DNA of 64,000 nucleotides from Seohaeicola zhoushanensis (GCF_014656415.1 NZ_BNCJ01000006.1:62001-126000), one strand, 5' to 3'. Shown: positions 33,033 through 42,651, counted from the first letter of the stretch. Made by a program: numbers and translations. The notes: generated by a model not told the origin, from the letters alone.

Positions 33033-36000
33033 GCCCGCGTGGCCGCCGGTTTGGCGGCCTTGGCCTTGGCGCCCGCCTTTTCGGCCAGGTCGCGGGCAAT
33101 CGCGAAGGCGCCCTTGATCTTGTCGGCCTCGGTGTTCCAGTCGCGCCGGATGATGATCTTGTTGTCCTTGATCTTGGCCATGCCGCGCTGGTCCTGGATG
33201 AACTCCACTAGCCCCTGGGGCGAGGCGAACTTGTCCTGGTGGAACTGGATCGTCGCGCCCTTCGGCCCGCCGTCGAGCTTGGCGATCCCGGCGCGCTTGC
33301 ACATCGCCTTGATGCGGACGACCAGCAGCAGCGTGTTCACCTCGCGAGGCAGCTTGCCGAAACGGTCGATCAGCTCGGCGGCAAAGCCCTCCAGCTCGAC
33401 CTTGGTGGTCAGCGACGAGAGGCGGCGATAGAGGCCGAGGCGCACATCGAGGTCGGGCACGTAGTCCTCGGGGATCAGCACCGAGACGCCGAGGTTGATC
33501 TGCGGTGCCCAGTGGTCGTCGACCTCGGACAGCCCCTCCATCGCGCCGGAGCGGATCTTGGCGATCGCCTCTTCCAGCATCGACTGGTAGAGTTCGTAAC
33601 CCACGTCGCGCATCTGGCCCGACTGCTCCTCGCCCAGCAGGTTGCCGGCGCCGCGAATGTCAAGATCCTGGCTGGCCAGCGTGAAGCCCGCGCCCAGCGT
33701 GTCGAGCGAGCCCAGCACCCGCAGCCGCTTTTCCGCCGCCGGCGTCAGCTTGGCGCGCGGCTTGGTGGTGAGATAGGCATAGGCACGGGTCTTGGACCGG
33801 CCGACGCGACCGCGGATCTGGTAGAGCTGCGCCAGGCCATACATATCGGCGCGGTGGATAATCATCGTGTTGGCGGTCGGGATATCAAGGCCCGACTCAA
33901 CGATGGTGGTCGCCAGAAGCACGTCGAACTTGCCGTCGTAGAAGGCGTTCATGCGGTCATCCAGTTCGCCCGGCGCCATCTGGCCGTGCGCGACGACGTA
34001 GGTCACTTCCGGCACCTGTTCCTTGAGGAAGGTCTCGATCTCGGGCAGGTCCGAGATGCGCGGCACCACGTAGAAGCTCTGCCCGCCGCGGTAGTGTTCG
34101 CGCAGCAGCGCCTCGCGCACGGTCACGGCATCGAATTCGCTGACATAGGTGCGGATCGCCAGACGGTCGACCGGCGGGGTGCCGATGATCGACAGGTCGC
34201 GCACTCCCGACAGCGAGAGTTGCAGCGTGCGCGGGATCGGCGTCGCGGTCAGGGTCAGCACGTGGACATCGGTGCGCAGCGCCTTCAGCCGCTCTTTGTG
34301 GGCGACACCGAAGTGCTGTTCCTCGTCGATGATGAGCAGGCCCAAGTTCTTGAACTGGATGCCCTTGGCCAGCAGCGCATGGGTGCCGACGACGATATCG
34401 ACCTGCCCCTTGGCCATCAGGTCGCGGGTGGTCTGCGCCTCCTTGGCGGAAACGAAGCGCGACAGCTGGCGCACCTGCACCGGGAAGCCGCGGAAGCGTT
34501 CGGCAAAGCTGGCATAGTGCTGGCGGGCGAGCAGCGTGGTCGGCGCGATCACTGCGACCTGCACGCCGGACATGGCGGCAACGAAGGCGGCGCGGATCGC
34601 CACCTCGGTCTTGCCGAAGCCGACGTCGCCGCAGACCAGCCGGTCCATCGGCGAGCCCTGCCCGAGGTCGCCCAGCACGTCGCCGATGGCCCTGAGCTGG
34701 TCGTCGGTTTCCTCATAGGGGAAGCGGGCGCTGAAGGCCTCCCAGGCGTGATGTTCGGGCTCCAGCACCGGGGCCGTGCGCAGGGCACGTTCGGCGGCCA
34801 CGCGGATCAGCCGGTCGGCCATCTCGCGGATGCGTTCCTTGAGGCGGGCCTTCTTGGCCTGCCATGCGCCGCCGCCCAGCTTGTCGAGCAGGCCCTCTTC
34901 GTGGCCATACTTGCTGAGCAGTTCGATGTTCTCGACCGGCAGGTAGAGCCGGGCGTTCTCGGCATATTCGAGCAGCAGGCATTCATGCGCCGCGCCCGCC
35001 GCCGTGATGACCTCGAGCCCATGATAGCGCCCGATGCCGTGATCGACGTGGACCACCAGGTCGCCGGGCGATAGCGACTGCGCCTCGGTCAGGAAGTTCT
35101 CGGCCTGGCGCTTCTTCTTGGGCGCGCGGATGAGCCTGTCGCCCAACACGTCCTGTTCGGCGATGACGGTGAGGCCCGGCGTCTCGAAGCCGTGTTCAAG
35201 CCCCCAGACCGCCAGGTGCAGCCCACGCTTGCCGATGCGGGTGCCATTGGCGATGAGGATGGTCTCGGCCAGCCCCTCGTCCTCGATCAACCCGGCGAGG
35301 CGTTCGCGCGCGCCTTCGGAATAGGAGGCGACGACCACCGGCCCGGCCTCCATCCGCTTGCGGATATGCGCGGCCAGCGCGCCGAAAAGGCTGATGCTCT
35401 CCTGTTGCCGCTCGGGGGCGAAGTTGCGCCCGATCCGGCCGCCCGCATCGATCACCTTCGGCCCCGAGGCCTGCGGCAGCGGGTGGAACTGCATCACCCG
35501 CCGGTCGGCAACCGTCTTCTCCCAGGCGGCATCGTCGAGATAGAGCAGACCCGGCGGCGCGGGCTTGTAGACCGAGTCCATCCGCGACTTCTGCGTGAGC
35601 GCGATGCGCCGCGTCTCGTATTGGTCGGCGATGCTGTCCCAACGCGCCAGCCGCGTCGGCGTGGACTGGTCGTCCATCGTCAGAGTGGCGCCGGGCAGGT
35701 AGTCGAAAAGCGTTTCGAGCCGTTCGTGGAAGAAGGGCAGCCAGTGTTCGATGCCGGCGTGCTTGCGGCCCGCGCTAACCGCCTCGTAGAGCGGATCGTC
35801 GGTGCCCGCCGCGCCGAATTCGATGCGGTAATTCTGGCGGAACCGGGTGATCGCCGCCTCGTCGAGGATCACCTCGCTGACCGGGGCCAGTTCGACCACG
35901 CTCAGCTTCTCGGTGGTGCGCTGGCTGACCGGATCGAAGCGCCGCGCGCCGTCCAGCGTATCGCCGAACAGGTCGAGCCGCACCGGCCCGCCCTCGCCCG

Positions 36001-36499
36001 GCGGATAGATGTCGATGATGCCGCCGCGCACCGCATAGTCGCCCGGCTCCATCACCGTCGGGCTTTGCGAGAAGCCCATGCGGACGAGGAAGTTGCGCAG
36101 GCCCGCCTCGTCGATGCGGTGGCCGACGCGGGCGGTGAAGGCGGCCTCGCGCAGCACCTCGCGCGCGGGCACGCGCTGGGTCGCCGCGTTGAGCGTGGTC
36201 AGCAGCACGAATTGCGGCGGCACCTGGTGGACCAGCGCCGCCAGCGTCGCCATCCGCGCCGCAGAGATATCGGCATGTGGCGAGACACGGTCATAGGGCA
36301 GGCAGTCCCAGCCGGGGAAGGTCAGAACCGGCATCTCGGGCGCGAAGAAGGCCAGCGCCGCCTGCATCGCCGCCATCCGCTTGTCGTCGCGCGCAACATG
36401 TATGACCGGGCGGTTCGTCCGCGCGATCTCGTCCAGCACGAGGCGCGCGTCAAAGCCTTCGGGCGCGCCGCCAACGGTGATATGTTCGGCTGCCTTCAT
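33029..36499 (-). CDS. mfd: transcription-repair coupling factor
   Basis: A 1156-residue DNA translocase that removes RNA polymerase stalled at lesions and recruits UvrA. It shows an N-terminal UvrB-like region (about 1-350), an RNA-polymerase-interaction domain (GDLVVHVDHGIGRYHGLE, about 480-500), superfamily 2 helicase motifs (GDVGFGKTEVAIRAAF, DEEQHFG, TATPIPRTLQ) and the C-terminal UvrA-binding TRCF domain. Length and domain order are normal. It is convergent with the TPR gene. The next gene upstream on the same strand is a small membrane protein 30 bases away, so the two may form an operon. Confidence 0.96.
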   Translation of the reverse strand: MKAAEHITVGGAPEGFDARLVLDEIARTNRPVIHVARDDKRMAAMQAALAFFAPEMPVLTFPGWDCLPYDRVSPHADISAARMATLAALVHQVPPQFVLLTTLNAATQRVPAREVLREAAFTARVGHRIDEAGLRNFLVRMGFSQSPTVMEPGDYAVRGGIIDIYPPGEGGPVRLDLFGDTLDGARRFDPVSQRTTEKLSVVELAPVSEVILDEAAITRFRQNYRIEFGAAGTDDPLYEAVSAGRKHAGIEHWLPFFHERLETLFDYLPGATLTMDDQSTPTRLARWDSIADQYETRRIALTQKSRMDSVYKPAPPGLLYLDDAAWEKTVADRRVMQFHPLPQASGPKVIDAGGRIGRNFAPERQQESISLFGALAAHIRKRMEAGPVVVASYSEGARERLAGLIEDEGLAETILIANGTRIGKRGLHLAVWGLEHGFETPGLTVIAEQDVLGDRLIRAPKKKRQAENFLTEAQSLSPGDLVVHVDHGIGRYHGLEVITAAGAAHECLLLEYAENARLYLPVENIELLSKYGHEEGLLDKLGGGAWQAKKARLKERIREMADRLIRVAAERALRTAPVLEPEHHAWEAFSARFPYEETDDQLRAIGDVLGDLGQGSPMDRLVCGDVGFGKTEVAIRAAFVAAMSGVQVAVIAPTTLLARQHYASFAERFRGFPVQVRQLSRFVSAKEAQTTRDLMAKGQVDIVVGTHALLAKGIQFKNLGLLIIDEEQHFGVAHKERLKALRTDVHVLTLTATPIPRTLQLSLSGVRDLSIIGTPPVDRLAIRTYVSEFDAVTVREALLREHYRGGQSFYVVPRISDLPEIETFLKEQVPEVTYVVAHGQMAPGELDDRMNAFYDGKFDVLLATTIVESGLDIPTANTMIIHRADMYGLAQLYQIRGRVGRSKTRAYAYLTTKPRAKLTPAAEKRLRVLGSLDTLGAGFTLASQDLDIRGAGNLLGEEQSGQMRDVGYELYQSMLEEAIAKIRSGAMEGLSEVDDHWAPQINLGVSVLIPEDYVPDLDVRLGLYRRLSSLTTKVELEGFAAELIDRFGKLPREVNTLLLVVRIKAMCKRAGIAKLDGGPKGATIQFHQDKFASPQGLVEFIQDQRGMAKIKDNKIIIRRDWNTEADKIKGAFAIARDLAEKAGAKAKAAKPAATRA

Positions 36500-36529
36500 G
36501 TCGTGCCGTCCAGGTTTAGCGCGAAGGTG

Positions 36530-37051
36530 TCAGAGCACCCCGATGTTGATATTCTGATACATGCCCCACAGGGCAGTCACGAAGATCGACGCAGTGCCGA
36601 TCAGCTGGGTCTTGAGCCGGTGCCGGCTGAGACGGCGGCACAGGACCTCGCCCTGCGATCCCTCGGTTTCGATCTGCTGCGCCGTCGACAGGCTCAGCAA
36701 GGCGACCAGCGACATCGGGAAGGCCAGCAGGAACACGGCCTGGGCGAACTCGACGCCATACCAGAAGCCGAGCAGCGCCAGCGTGGTCAGCAGGAAGCAG
36801 GCAAAGCCCAGGATCCACGGACCCGAGACCCGCGCGATGAACAGGATCCGGTTGACGTTCACCCGCGTGATGTCCAGCAGGTCGATCTCGGCCTGGCCAT
36901 TGTGACGGCGCGCGCGCTGGACCATGTCGAAGGGCACGCCCAAAGCCCAATGGCTCGCCGTCGACCAGAACACGGCCAGCGCAATCCAGAACCACAGATT
37001 GGAAAAGGACCGCATGTCGATCAGCTCGAAAATCGAGGCGTACCAGTTCAA
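36530..37051 (-). CDS. small integral membrane protein of unknown function upstream of mfd
   Basis: A 173-residue protein with about four hydrophobic segments (WFWIALAVFWSTASHWALG, RVSGPWILGFACFLLTTLALLGFWYG, FAQAVFLLAFPMSLVALLSLS, TQLIGTASIFVTALWGMYQN). I take a TTG start at 37051, eight bases after AGGG, giving MNWYASIFELIDMRSFSNLW; an ATG at 37015 lacks a ribosome site. Homologues in Rhodobacteraceae are, as I recall, often labelled component of SufBCD complex, a label I see no basis for here. It is divergent from hemB and 30 bases before mfd. Confidence 0.75.
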   Translation of the reverse strand: MNWYASIFELIDMRSFSNLWFWIALAVFWSTASHWALGVPFDMVQRARRHNGQAEIDLLDITRVNVNRILFIARVSGPWILGFACFLLTTLALLGFWYGVEFAQAVFLLAFPMSLVALLSLSTAQQIETEGSQGEVLCRRLSRHRLKTQLIGTASIFVTALWGMYQNINIGVL

Positions 37052-37170
37052 ATGCGATACCCTTGTCTCTGTCCGTCGTCCCGCCGGTGGTGCCCTTGCG
37101 GCAAATGTCGCTCTTGTTAGGGTTCGCATTCCATGCCACCCAATTCCGAAATGTGCAAGGAGACCGTGCC

Positions 37171-38169
37171 ATGAAACCGACCGTCGCGCCCTATCCGATG
37201 ACCCGCCTGCGCCGTGCGCGGCAATCCGCGGCGATCCGCGGACTGGTGCGCGAGACGTTGCTGTCCTCCGACGACCTGATCTGGCCGGTCTTCGTGCGCG
37301 AGGGCGAGAACATCGAGGAACCGGTGCCCTCGATGCCCGGCGTGCTGCGTCGCACGGTCGACCGGGTGGCCGTCGCAGCGCGCGAGGCCTATGAGCTGGG
37401 TGTGCCCGCGATCTGCATCTTTCCCTACACGCCGCTCGAACAGCGCACCGAGGATTGCGCGATGGCCTGGAGTCCCGACAACGTCGCAAACCGGGCGATC
37501 CGCGCGATCAAGGCGGCGGTGCCCGAGATGGCGGTGATGACCGACGTGGCGCTCGACCCCTACAACATCAACGGCCATGACGGTTTCGTGGTCGATGGCG
37601 AGATCGTCAACGACCGCACCGTCGAAGCGCTGGTGAAGATGGCCGTAGCCCAGGCCGAGGCCGGGGCCGACATCATCGGCCCCTCGGACATGATGGACGG
37701 GCGCATCGGCGCGATCCGCTCGGCACTTGAGGCTGCCGGGCACCACAACGTGATGATCCTGAGCTATGCCGCCAAATACGCCTCGGCCTTCTACGGCCCG
37801 TTCCGTGATGCGGTTGGCGCGACCGGCGCGCTGAAGGGCGACAAGAAGACCTACCAGATGGACCCGGCCAATTCGAACGAGGCGCTGCGCCTGATCGAGC
37901 GCGACCTGAACGAGGGCGCCGACATGGTGATGATCAAGCCGGGGATGCCCTATCTCGACATCGTCCGCCGGGTGAAGGACAGCTTCGGCGTGCCGACCTT
38001 CGCCTACCAGGTCTCGGGCGAATACGCGATGATCCAGGCGGCGGCGCAGAACGGCTGGATCGACGGCGAGAAGGTGATGATGGAAAGCCTGGCCGGCTTC
38101 AAGCGCGCGGGCTGCGACGGTGTGCTGACCTATTTCGCCCCCGCCGCCGCCCGGCTGCTGAACGGCTGA
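37171..38169 (+). CDS. hemB: delta-aminolevulinic acid dehydratase (porphobilinogen synthase)
   Basis: A 332-residue enzyme that condenses two 5-aminolevulinate molecules to porphobilinogen for haem and (bacterio)chlorophyll synthesis. The two active-site lysines lie in SYAAKYASAFYGPFRDA and MIKPGMPYLDIVR. The metal region reads ALDPYNINGHDGFV without the triple-cysteine motif, so it is the magnesium/potassium-dependent rather than the zinc type. The ATG at 37171 follows AGGAG. It is a single-gene unit ending in a hairpin terminator. Confidence 0.96.
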   Translation: MKPTVAPYPMTRLRRARQSAAIRGLVRETLLSSDDLIWPVFVREGENIEEPVPSMPGVLRRTVDRVAVAAREAYELGVPAICIFPYTPLEQRTEDCAMAWSPDNVANRAIRAIKAAVPEMAVMTDVALDPYNINGHDGFVVDGEIVNDRTVEALVKMAVAQAEAGADIIGPSDMMDGRIGAIRSALEAAGHHNVMILSYAAKYASAFYGPFRDAVGATGALKGDKKTYQMDPANSNEALRLIERDLNEGADMVMIKPGMPYLDIVRRVKDSFGVPTFAYQVSGEYAMIQAAAQNGWIDGEKVMMESLAGFKRAGCDGVLTYFAPAAARLLNG

Positions 38170-38182
38170 GCCCACGTTCGCC

Positions 38183-38204
38183 TGCCCCCGGCCCGCCGGG
38201 GGCA
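38183..38204 (+). terminator. terminator-like hairpin after hemB
   Basis: A perfect 10-bp stem (TGCCCCCGGC/GCCGGGGGCA) with a two-base loop starts 13 bases after the hemB stop and is followed by TCTTCC. The T tract is imperfect. Confidence 0.65.
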
Positions 38205-38334
38205 TCTTCCGGACAGCCATTGCAGCTGCTTCCGGCAGGCGTATCTCGCATCCTTCAGATATTCCCGCGAAGATACCCAAGCCCGCCATTTCCGGCGGAA
38301 AGGCGCGTTTACGCCGAACAATAAGCCAAAATGG

Positions 38335-38363
38335 GTGACATCAAGGGTGGTCCTGCGTATATC
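38335..38363 (+). promoter_or_regulatory. candidate promoter for the YSC84-like lipoprotein gene
   Basis: GTGACA at 38335-38340 and TATATC at 38358-38363 are spaced by 17 bases and lie 59 bases before the start codon. Both hexamers are close to the housekeeping consensus. Confidence 0.5.
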
Positions 38364-38421
38364 TGGTGTTAAGGTCGGGCCAAACCGACCATATCGTGCA
38401 GTCAATCAGGCAGAAAAACCC

Positions 38422-38997
38422 ATGAGCAAAAATCCCGACTTGCGGCTGACGCGCCGCGGATTCGCCCTGAGCGCACTTGCCGGCCTGTCCGTAACCGCGG
38501 CCTGCAGCAACGGCGTCGGCAGCAACAACGGCGCCAAGATCGACGCCCGTGTCGATGCCACGCTGAACCAGATGTATGCGACCTATCCCAACACGGTCGG
38601 CCTCGCACAGAAGGCCAACGGTATGCTGGTGATGCCGCTTGTGACCGAAGCGGGCTTCTGGGTCGGCGGCGGCTATGGCCGTGGTGCGCTGCGGGTGAAC
38701 GGAGTCTCGGTCGACTATTACTCGACCGCCAAGGCCTCGGCGGGCCTGCAGATCGGCGTGCAGCAATATGCCCACGTGCTGTTCTTCATGACCGAGGCGG
38801 CGCTGGCCGATTTCCGCCGCTCCTCGGGCTGGGTTGCCGGTGGCGACGTCGAATATGTCTTCTCCGACAAGGGCGACTCGATCGCCACGGATACCACCAC
38901 GCTGCGCTCGCCGGTTCTGGCAGCGGTCTTCGGACGTGCCGGCCTGCGGATCGGGGCGACGCTCGAAGGCATCAAGTATACCCGGATCATCCCGTAA
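38422..38997 (+). CDS. YSC84/SYLF-like putative lipoprotein
   Basis: A 191-residue exported protein. The N-terminus combines a twin-arginine-like motif (TRRGFALSALAG) with a probable lipobox (SVTAACS), so it may be a lipoprotein anchored to a membrane. The body resembles the SYLF/YSC84 lipid-binding fold: MYATYPNTVGLAQKANGMLVMPLVTEAGFWVGGGYGRGAL, then STAKASAGLQIGVQQYAHVLFFMTE. Bacterial members are poorly understood; lipid binding is inferred from eukaryotic relatives. It has its own promoter and ends in a cluster of hairpins shared with a convergent gene. Confidence 0.83.
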   Translation: MSKNPDLRLTRRGFALSALAGLSVTAACSNGVGSNNGAKIDARVDATLNQMYATYPNTVGLAQKANGMLVMPLVTEAGFWVGGGYGRGALRVNGVSVDYYSTAKASAGLQIGVQQYAHVLFFMTEAALADFRRSSGWVAGGDVEYVFSDKGDSIATDTTTLRSPVLAAVFGRAGLRIGATLEGIKYTRIIP

Positions 38998-39060
38998 GCG
39001 CCCCGCCGGGGCGCAAAATTCTTCGAAGAATTTTGCCAAGAGTTTTTGAAAACTCTTGGC
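38998..39060. terminator. triple-hairpin cluster between convergent genes
   Basis: Three consecutive perfect hairpins: GCGCCCC/GGGGCGC (38998-39014), the 20-base palindrome centred on TTCGAA (39015-39034), and a 12-bp stem with loop TG (GCCAAGAGTTTT, 39035-39060). The element is symmetric, so it may stop transcription from both sides. A cluster with the same layout but different bases occurs at 51211-51272. Confidence 0.7.
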
Positions 39061-39079
39061 ACCTTGCAACGGGCGCGCG

Positions 39080-39952
39080 TCACCCCAGCGCGCGCAGCCG
39101 CTTGAACAGGCTGGATGTGTCCCAGCGCCCGCCGCCCATCTTCTGGACATCCTTGTAGAACTGGTCGACCAGCGCCGTCACCGGCAGGCTGGCGCCGTTC
39201 TCGTCGGCGGTGTCGAGGCAGATGCCCAGGTCCTTGCGCATCCAGTCAACCGCAAAGCCGTGCTCGAAGTGATCGTCGATCATCGTCTCGTAGCGGTTCG
39301 ACATCTGCCAGCTGCCCGCGGCGCCCTGGCTGATCACCTCCACCACCGCGCGCCCGTCCAGCCCCGACTTCTCGGCGAAATGCAGTGCTTCGGAGAGGCC
39401 CTGGACCAGTCCGGCAATGGCGATCTGGTTGCACATCTTGGTCATCTGGCCGGCGCCGCTCTCGCCGATCCGGCGGCAGATGCGGGCATAGGCGGCCATC
39501 ACCGGCTCGGCCCGGTCATAGGCGCCCTGGTCGCCGCCGCACATGATCGAGAGCTTGCCGTTCTCGGCGCCCGCCTGCCCGCCCGAGATCGGCGCATCGA
39601 CGAAGCTGATCTGCTTTTCGTCCGCCGCGGCGTACAGCTCGCGCGTGACCTTGGCCGAAACCGTGGTGTGGTCGACGAAGACCGCGCCGGACTCCATGCC
39701 GGCAAAGGCGCCGTCCGCCCCGAGGCAGACCGAGCGCAGGTCGTCATCATTGCCGACGCAGGCCATCACGAATTCGGCCCCCTTGGCCGCCTCGCGAGGC
39801 GTCGGCGCCGAGGCTCCGCCGAATTCCGCCGCCCATTTCTGCGCCTTGGCGCCCGAGCGATTGTAGACCGTCACCTCGTGACCGGCCTTCTTGAGGTGAC
39901 CCGCCATCGGATACCCCATCACGCCCAGTCCCAGAAACGCCAGCTTTGCCAT
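39080..39952 (-). CDS. beta-hydroxyacid dehydrogenase (3-hydroxyisobutyrate/tartronate semialdehyde reductase type)
   Basis: A 290-residue NAD(P)-dependent dehydrogenase of the HIBADH/GarR family. The Rossmann motif GLGVMGYPMAGHLKKAGHEVTVYNR is at the N-terminus, the substrate motif is FVDAPISGGQAGAENGKLSIMCGG, and the catalytic Lys lies in GAGQMTKMCNQ. It could reduce tartronate semialdehyde (2-hydroxy-3-oxopropionate) or oxidise 3-hydroxyisobutyrate; the sequence does not settle which. It is a single gene with no pathway neighbours. Confidence 0.9.
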   Translation of the reverse strand: MAKLAFLGLGVMGYPMAGHLKKAGHEVTVYNRSGAKAQKWAAEFGGASAPTPREAAKGAEFVMACVGNDDDLRSVCLGADGAFAGMESGAVFVDHTTVSAKVTRELYAAADEKQISFVDAPISGGQAGAENGKLSIMCGGDQGAYDRAEPVMAAYARICRRIGESGAGQMTKMCNQIAIAGLVQGLSEALHFAEKSGLDGRAVVEVISQGAAGSWQMSNRYETMIDDHFEHGFAVDWMRKDLGICLDTADENGASLPVTALVDQFYKDVQKMGGGRWDTSSLFKRLRALG

Positions 39953-40072
39953 CGGCTTTCCCCCATGTCCGACTTCACTTAATGTCGGAATTTAAATAAC
40001 AGGCAATCCACCCGGGTCCAATCATCTCTCGCCGATTTTCCACGGCCCGGCGCACGGCGGCAAGGACAGTTC

Positions 40073-42535
40073 ATGGCACTGGTGTTTCGGTGGTTGATTA
40101 GGATTGCAGCGGGTCTGATTGGACTCGTCGTTCTCGCGGTGCTGGGCGTCTACTATTTCGCCAGCCAGTCGCTGCCCGATTACGACGCCACCGTCGAGGT
40201 GCGCGGCCTGTCGGCCCCGGTCGAGATCGTCCGCGACAATGCCAACGTGCCGCATATCTTCGGCGCGGGCGATGCCGACGTCTATTTCGGGCTGGGCTAT
40301 GCCCATGCCGAGGACCGGCTCTGGCAGATGACCATGCTGCGCCGCACCGCGCAGGGCCGGCTGTCCGAGGTCTTCGGCGCCCGCACGCTGAATGTCGACT
40401 CGTTGATGCGGCGGCTCGACATCTACCGGCTGGCCATGCGCTCGGTCGAGGCGCTGGACCCCGAGACGCGGGCGGCGCTCGAGGCCTATTCCGCCGGGGT
40501 GAACGCGCGGCTGAACGAGATCAACGAGAACGCCCTGGGGCGCGGCGCGCCCGAGATGTTCCTGTTCAACGCGCCGGTCGCGCCCTGGCAGCCCGGCGAC
40601 TCGGTCGCGCTGGTCAAGCTGATGGCGCTGCAGCTTTCGGGCCACCTGCAGAACGAGGTGCTGCGCGCGCGCGTCTCGCTGATGCTGCCCGATCCCAAGC
40701 GCATCGCCGACATCCTGCCCGACGCGCCCGGCACCGGCATCGCCGCCCTGCCCGAATACGCCCAACTGTTCCCCGGCCTGCCGCGCTATGCCGAGAATTC
40801 GGCGCCTCCTGGTATGCTCTGGCCGGTGCCGCCGCGCGGCCTCGCCGGTGCCTCCAATGCCTGGGCCGCCGCGCCGAACCGGTCGGCTTCGGGCGGCACG
40901 CTGCTGGCCAGCGATCCGCACATGGGCTTTACCGCGCCGTCGGTCTGGTATCTGGCGCGCCTCGAACTGGCGACCGGCGGGGTGATCGGCGGCACCATTC
41001 CGGGCATTCCGGTGGTGCTCTCGGGGCGCAGCGCGCGGCTTGGCTGGGGGATCACCTCGTCCTACCTCGACGACCAGGATCTCTTCGTCGAGAAGCTGAA
41101 CCCCAACAACCCCGAGCAATACCTGACTCCGCAGGGCTACAAGGACTTCATCTCGCGCCCCTCGATCATCGAGATCAAGGACGCCACCCCGGTCACGCTG
41201 ACCCTGCGCTGGACCGAGAACGGCCCGGTGCTGCCGGGCAGCCAGTTCGACCTTGAGGCCGTCACCCCGCCGGGCCACGTGATGGCGCTGGCCTGGACCG
41301 CGCTCAGCCCCAACGACACATCGCTGGCGGCGGCGATGAAGGTGATGCGCGCCACCACCGTGCAAGAGGCGATCGCGGCGGCGGAGGGCTATATCGCGCC
41401 CTCGCAGAACCTGATGCTGGCCGATGCGACCGGGATCGCGATGAAGACCATCGGCGCGGTGCCCCGGCGCGACCCGCGTCACCAGAGCCAGGGCCGGATG
41501 CCGAGCCAGGGCTGGCGGGCGGAGAACCGCTGGATGGGGCGGATGCCCTATGCCTCGAACCCCGAGTTCGTGAACCCACGCGGCGGGATCCTGGGCAATA
41601 CCAACAACAAGATCCTGGAGCGGCCCTTCCCGAACCACATCTCCTTCACCTGGGGCGATACCCAGCGGATCAACCGCTGGCAGCGGCTGATGCAGTCGCG
41701 GCAGGTGCATACGCGCGACAGCCTGATCGAGGCACAGCTCGACCCGGTCTCGCCCACCGCGCGCACGCTGCTGCCGCTGGTGGGGGCTGACCTCTGGTTC
41801 ACCGGCCAGGCCGCGCCGGATGGGACGCCCGAGCGGCAGCGCCAGATCGCGCTGGCGCTGCTGGCGGACTGGAACGGCGAGATGAACGAGCACCTGCCCG
41901 AGCCGCTGATCTACGCGGCCTGGATGCGCGCCCTGCAGGACCGGCTGATCCGTGACGAGCTGGGGCCGCTGGCGGGAGAGTTCAAGCATCTGGAGCCGAT
42001 CTTCATCGAGCGGGTCTTCAAGAATGTCGACGGCGCCGGGGTCTGGTGCGACGTGATCCAGAGCGCGCCGGTGGAGAGCTGCACCGAGATGGCGCGGCTG
42101 GCACTGGACGATGCGCTGGTCTGGATCGGCGAGCGCTATGGCACCGCGCTGGAATCGCTGCGCTGGGGCGATGCGCATCAGGCGACGCATGATCACCCGG
42201 TGCTGGGCGACGTGCCGCTGCTGAAGACCTTCGTGAACATCCGCCAGTCGACCAGCGGGGGCGACAATACGCTGCTGCGGGGGCGGACCTCGGGCGAGGA
42301 TCCGGACCCGTTCTTCAACGTTCATGGCGCGGGCTATCGCGGGGTCTATGACTTCACCGATCCCGACAGTTCGGTCTTCATCATCTCGACCGGGCAGTCA
42401 GGGCATTTCCTGTCGCGGCACTATGACGACATGGCCCAGTTGTGGCGGCGGGGGGAGTATATTCCGATGTCGCTGGACGTGAATCTGGCGCGGGCGGCGG
42501 CGGTCGGGATCACCCATCTGGTGCCCCGTCCCTAG
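40073..42535 (+). CDS. penicillin acylase/AHL acylase family Ntn-hydrolase
   Basis: An 820-residue precursor of an N-terminal-nucleophile amidase. It begins with a hydrophobic export segment (VFRWLIRIAAGLIGLVVLAVLGVYYF). The alpha-chain region (DNANVPHIFGAGDADVYFGLGYAHAEDRLWQM) is followed by a spacer, and the autocleavage site GASNAW at about residue 260-264 gives a beta chain starting at Ser261, the expected nucleophile. Later motifs include NTNNKILERPFP. Such enzymes cleave amide bonds of penicillins, acyl-homoserine lactones or related N-acyl compounds. It acts in the periplasm; the substrate is unknown. Confidence 0.93.
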   Translation: MALVFRWLIRIAAGLIGLVVLAVLGVYYFASQSLPDYDATVEVRGLSAPVEIVRDNANVPHIFGAGDADVYFGLGYAHAEDRLWQMTMLRRTAQGRLSEVFGARTLNVDSLMRRLDIYRLAMRSVEALDPETRAALEAYSAGVNARLNEINENALGRGAPEMFLFNAPVAPWQPGDSVALVKLMALQLSGHLQNEVLRARVSLMLPDPKRIADILPDAPGTGIAALPEYAQLFPGLPRYAENSAPPGMLWPVPPRGLAGASNAWAAAPNRSASGGTLLASDPHMGFTAPSVWYLARLELATGGVIGGTIPGIPVVLSGRSARLGWGITSSYLDDQDLFVEKLNPNNPEQYLTPQGYKDFISRPSIIEIKDATPVTLTLRWTENGPVLPGSQFDLEAVTPPGHVMALAWTALSPNDTSLAAAMKVMRATTVQEAIAAAEGYIAPSQNLMLADATGIAMKTIGAVPRRDPRHQSQGRMPSQGWRAENRWMGRMPYASNPEFVNPRGGILGNTNNKILERPFPNHISFTWGDTQRINRWQRLMQSRQVHTRDSLIEAQLDPVSPTARTLLPLVGADLWFTGQAAPDGTPERQRQIALALLADWNGEMNEHLPEPLIYAAWMRALQDRLIRDELGPLAGEFKHLEPIFIERVFKNVDGAGVWCDVIQSAPVESCTEMARLALDDALVWIGERYGTALESLRWGDAHQATHDHPVLGDVPLLKTFVNIRQSTSGGDNTLLRGRTSGEDPDPFFNVHGAGYRGVYDFTDPDSSVFIISTGQSGHFLSRHYDDMAQLWRRGEYIPMSLDVNLARAAAVGITHLVPRP

Positions 42536-42651
42536 GCGTCCCAGCTAGGACACCAACCAAACCATTGATAAGGCTACACTTTGGCGGAGTGACTTCCCGG
42601 GACGCCTGAAAATGCCCCTGTGCCGCGGCGGGATCACGGTGCGCGGCAGGT

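Noticed and set aside
36516-37172. Overlapping minus-strand frame beside the membrane protein gene
   Set aside because: The frame ending at 36530 encodes clear transmembrane helices, while this one gives an Arg/Pro/Gly-rich translation.
42534-42607. 9-base inverted repeat AGGCGTCCC/GGGACGCCT between the acylase and glmM
   Set aside because: The arms are 56 bases apart and the gap is convergent; it may act loosely as a terminator but is too weak to list as a feature.
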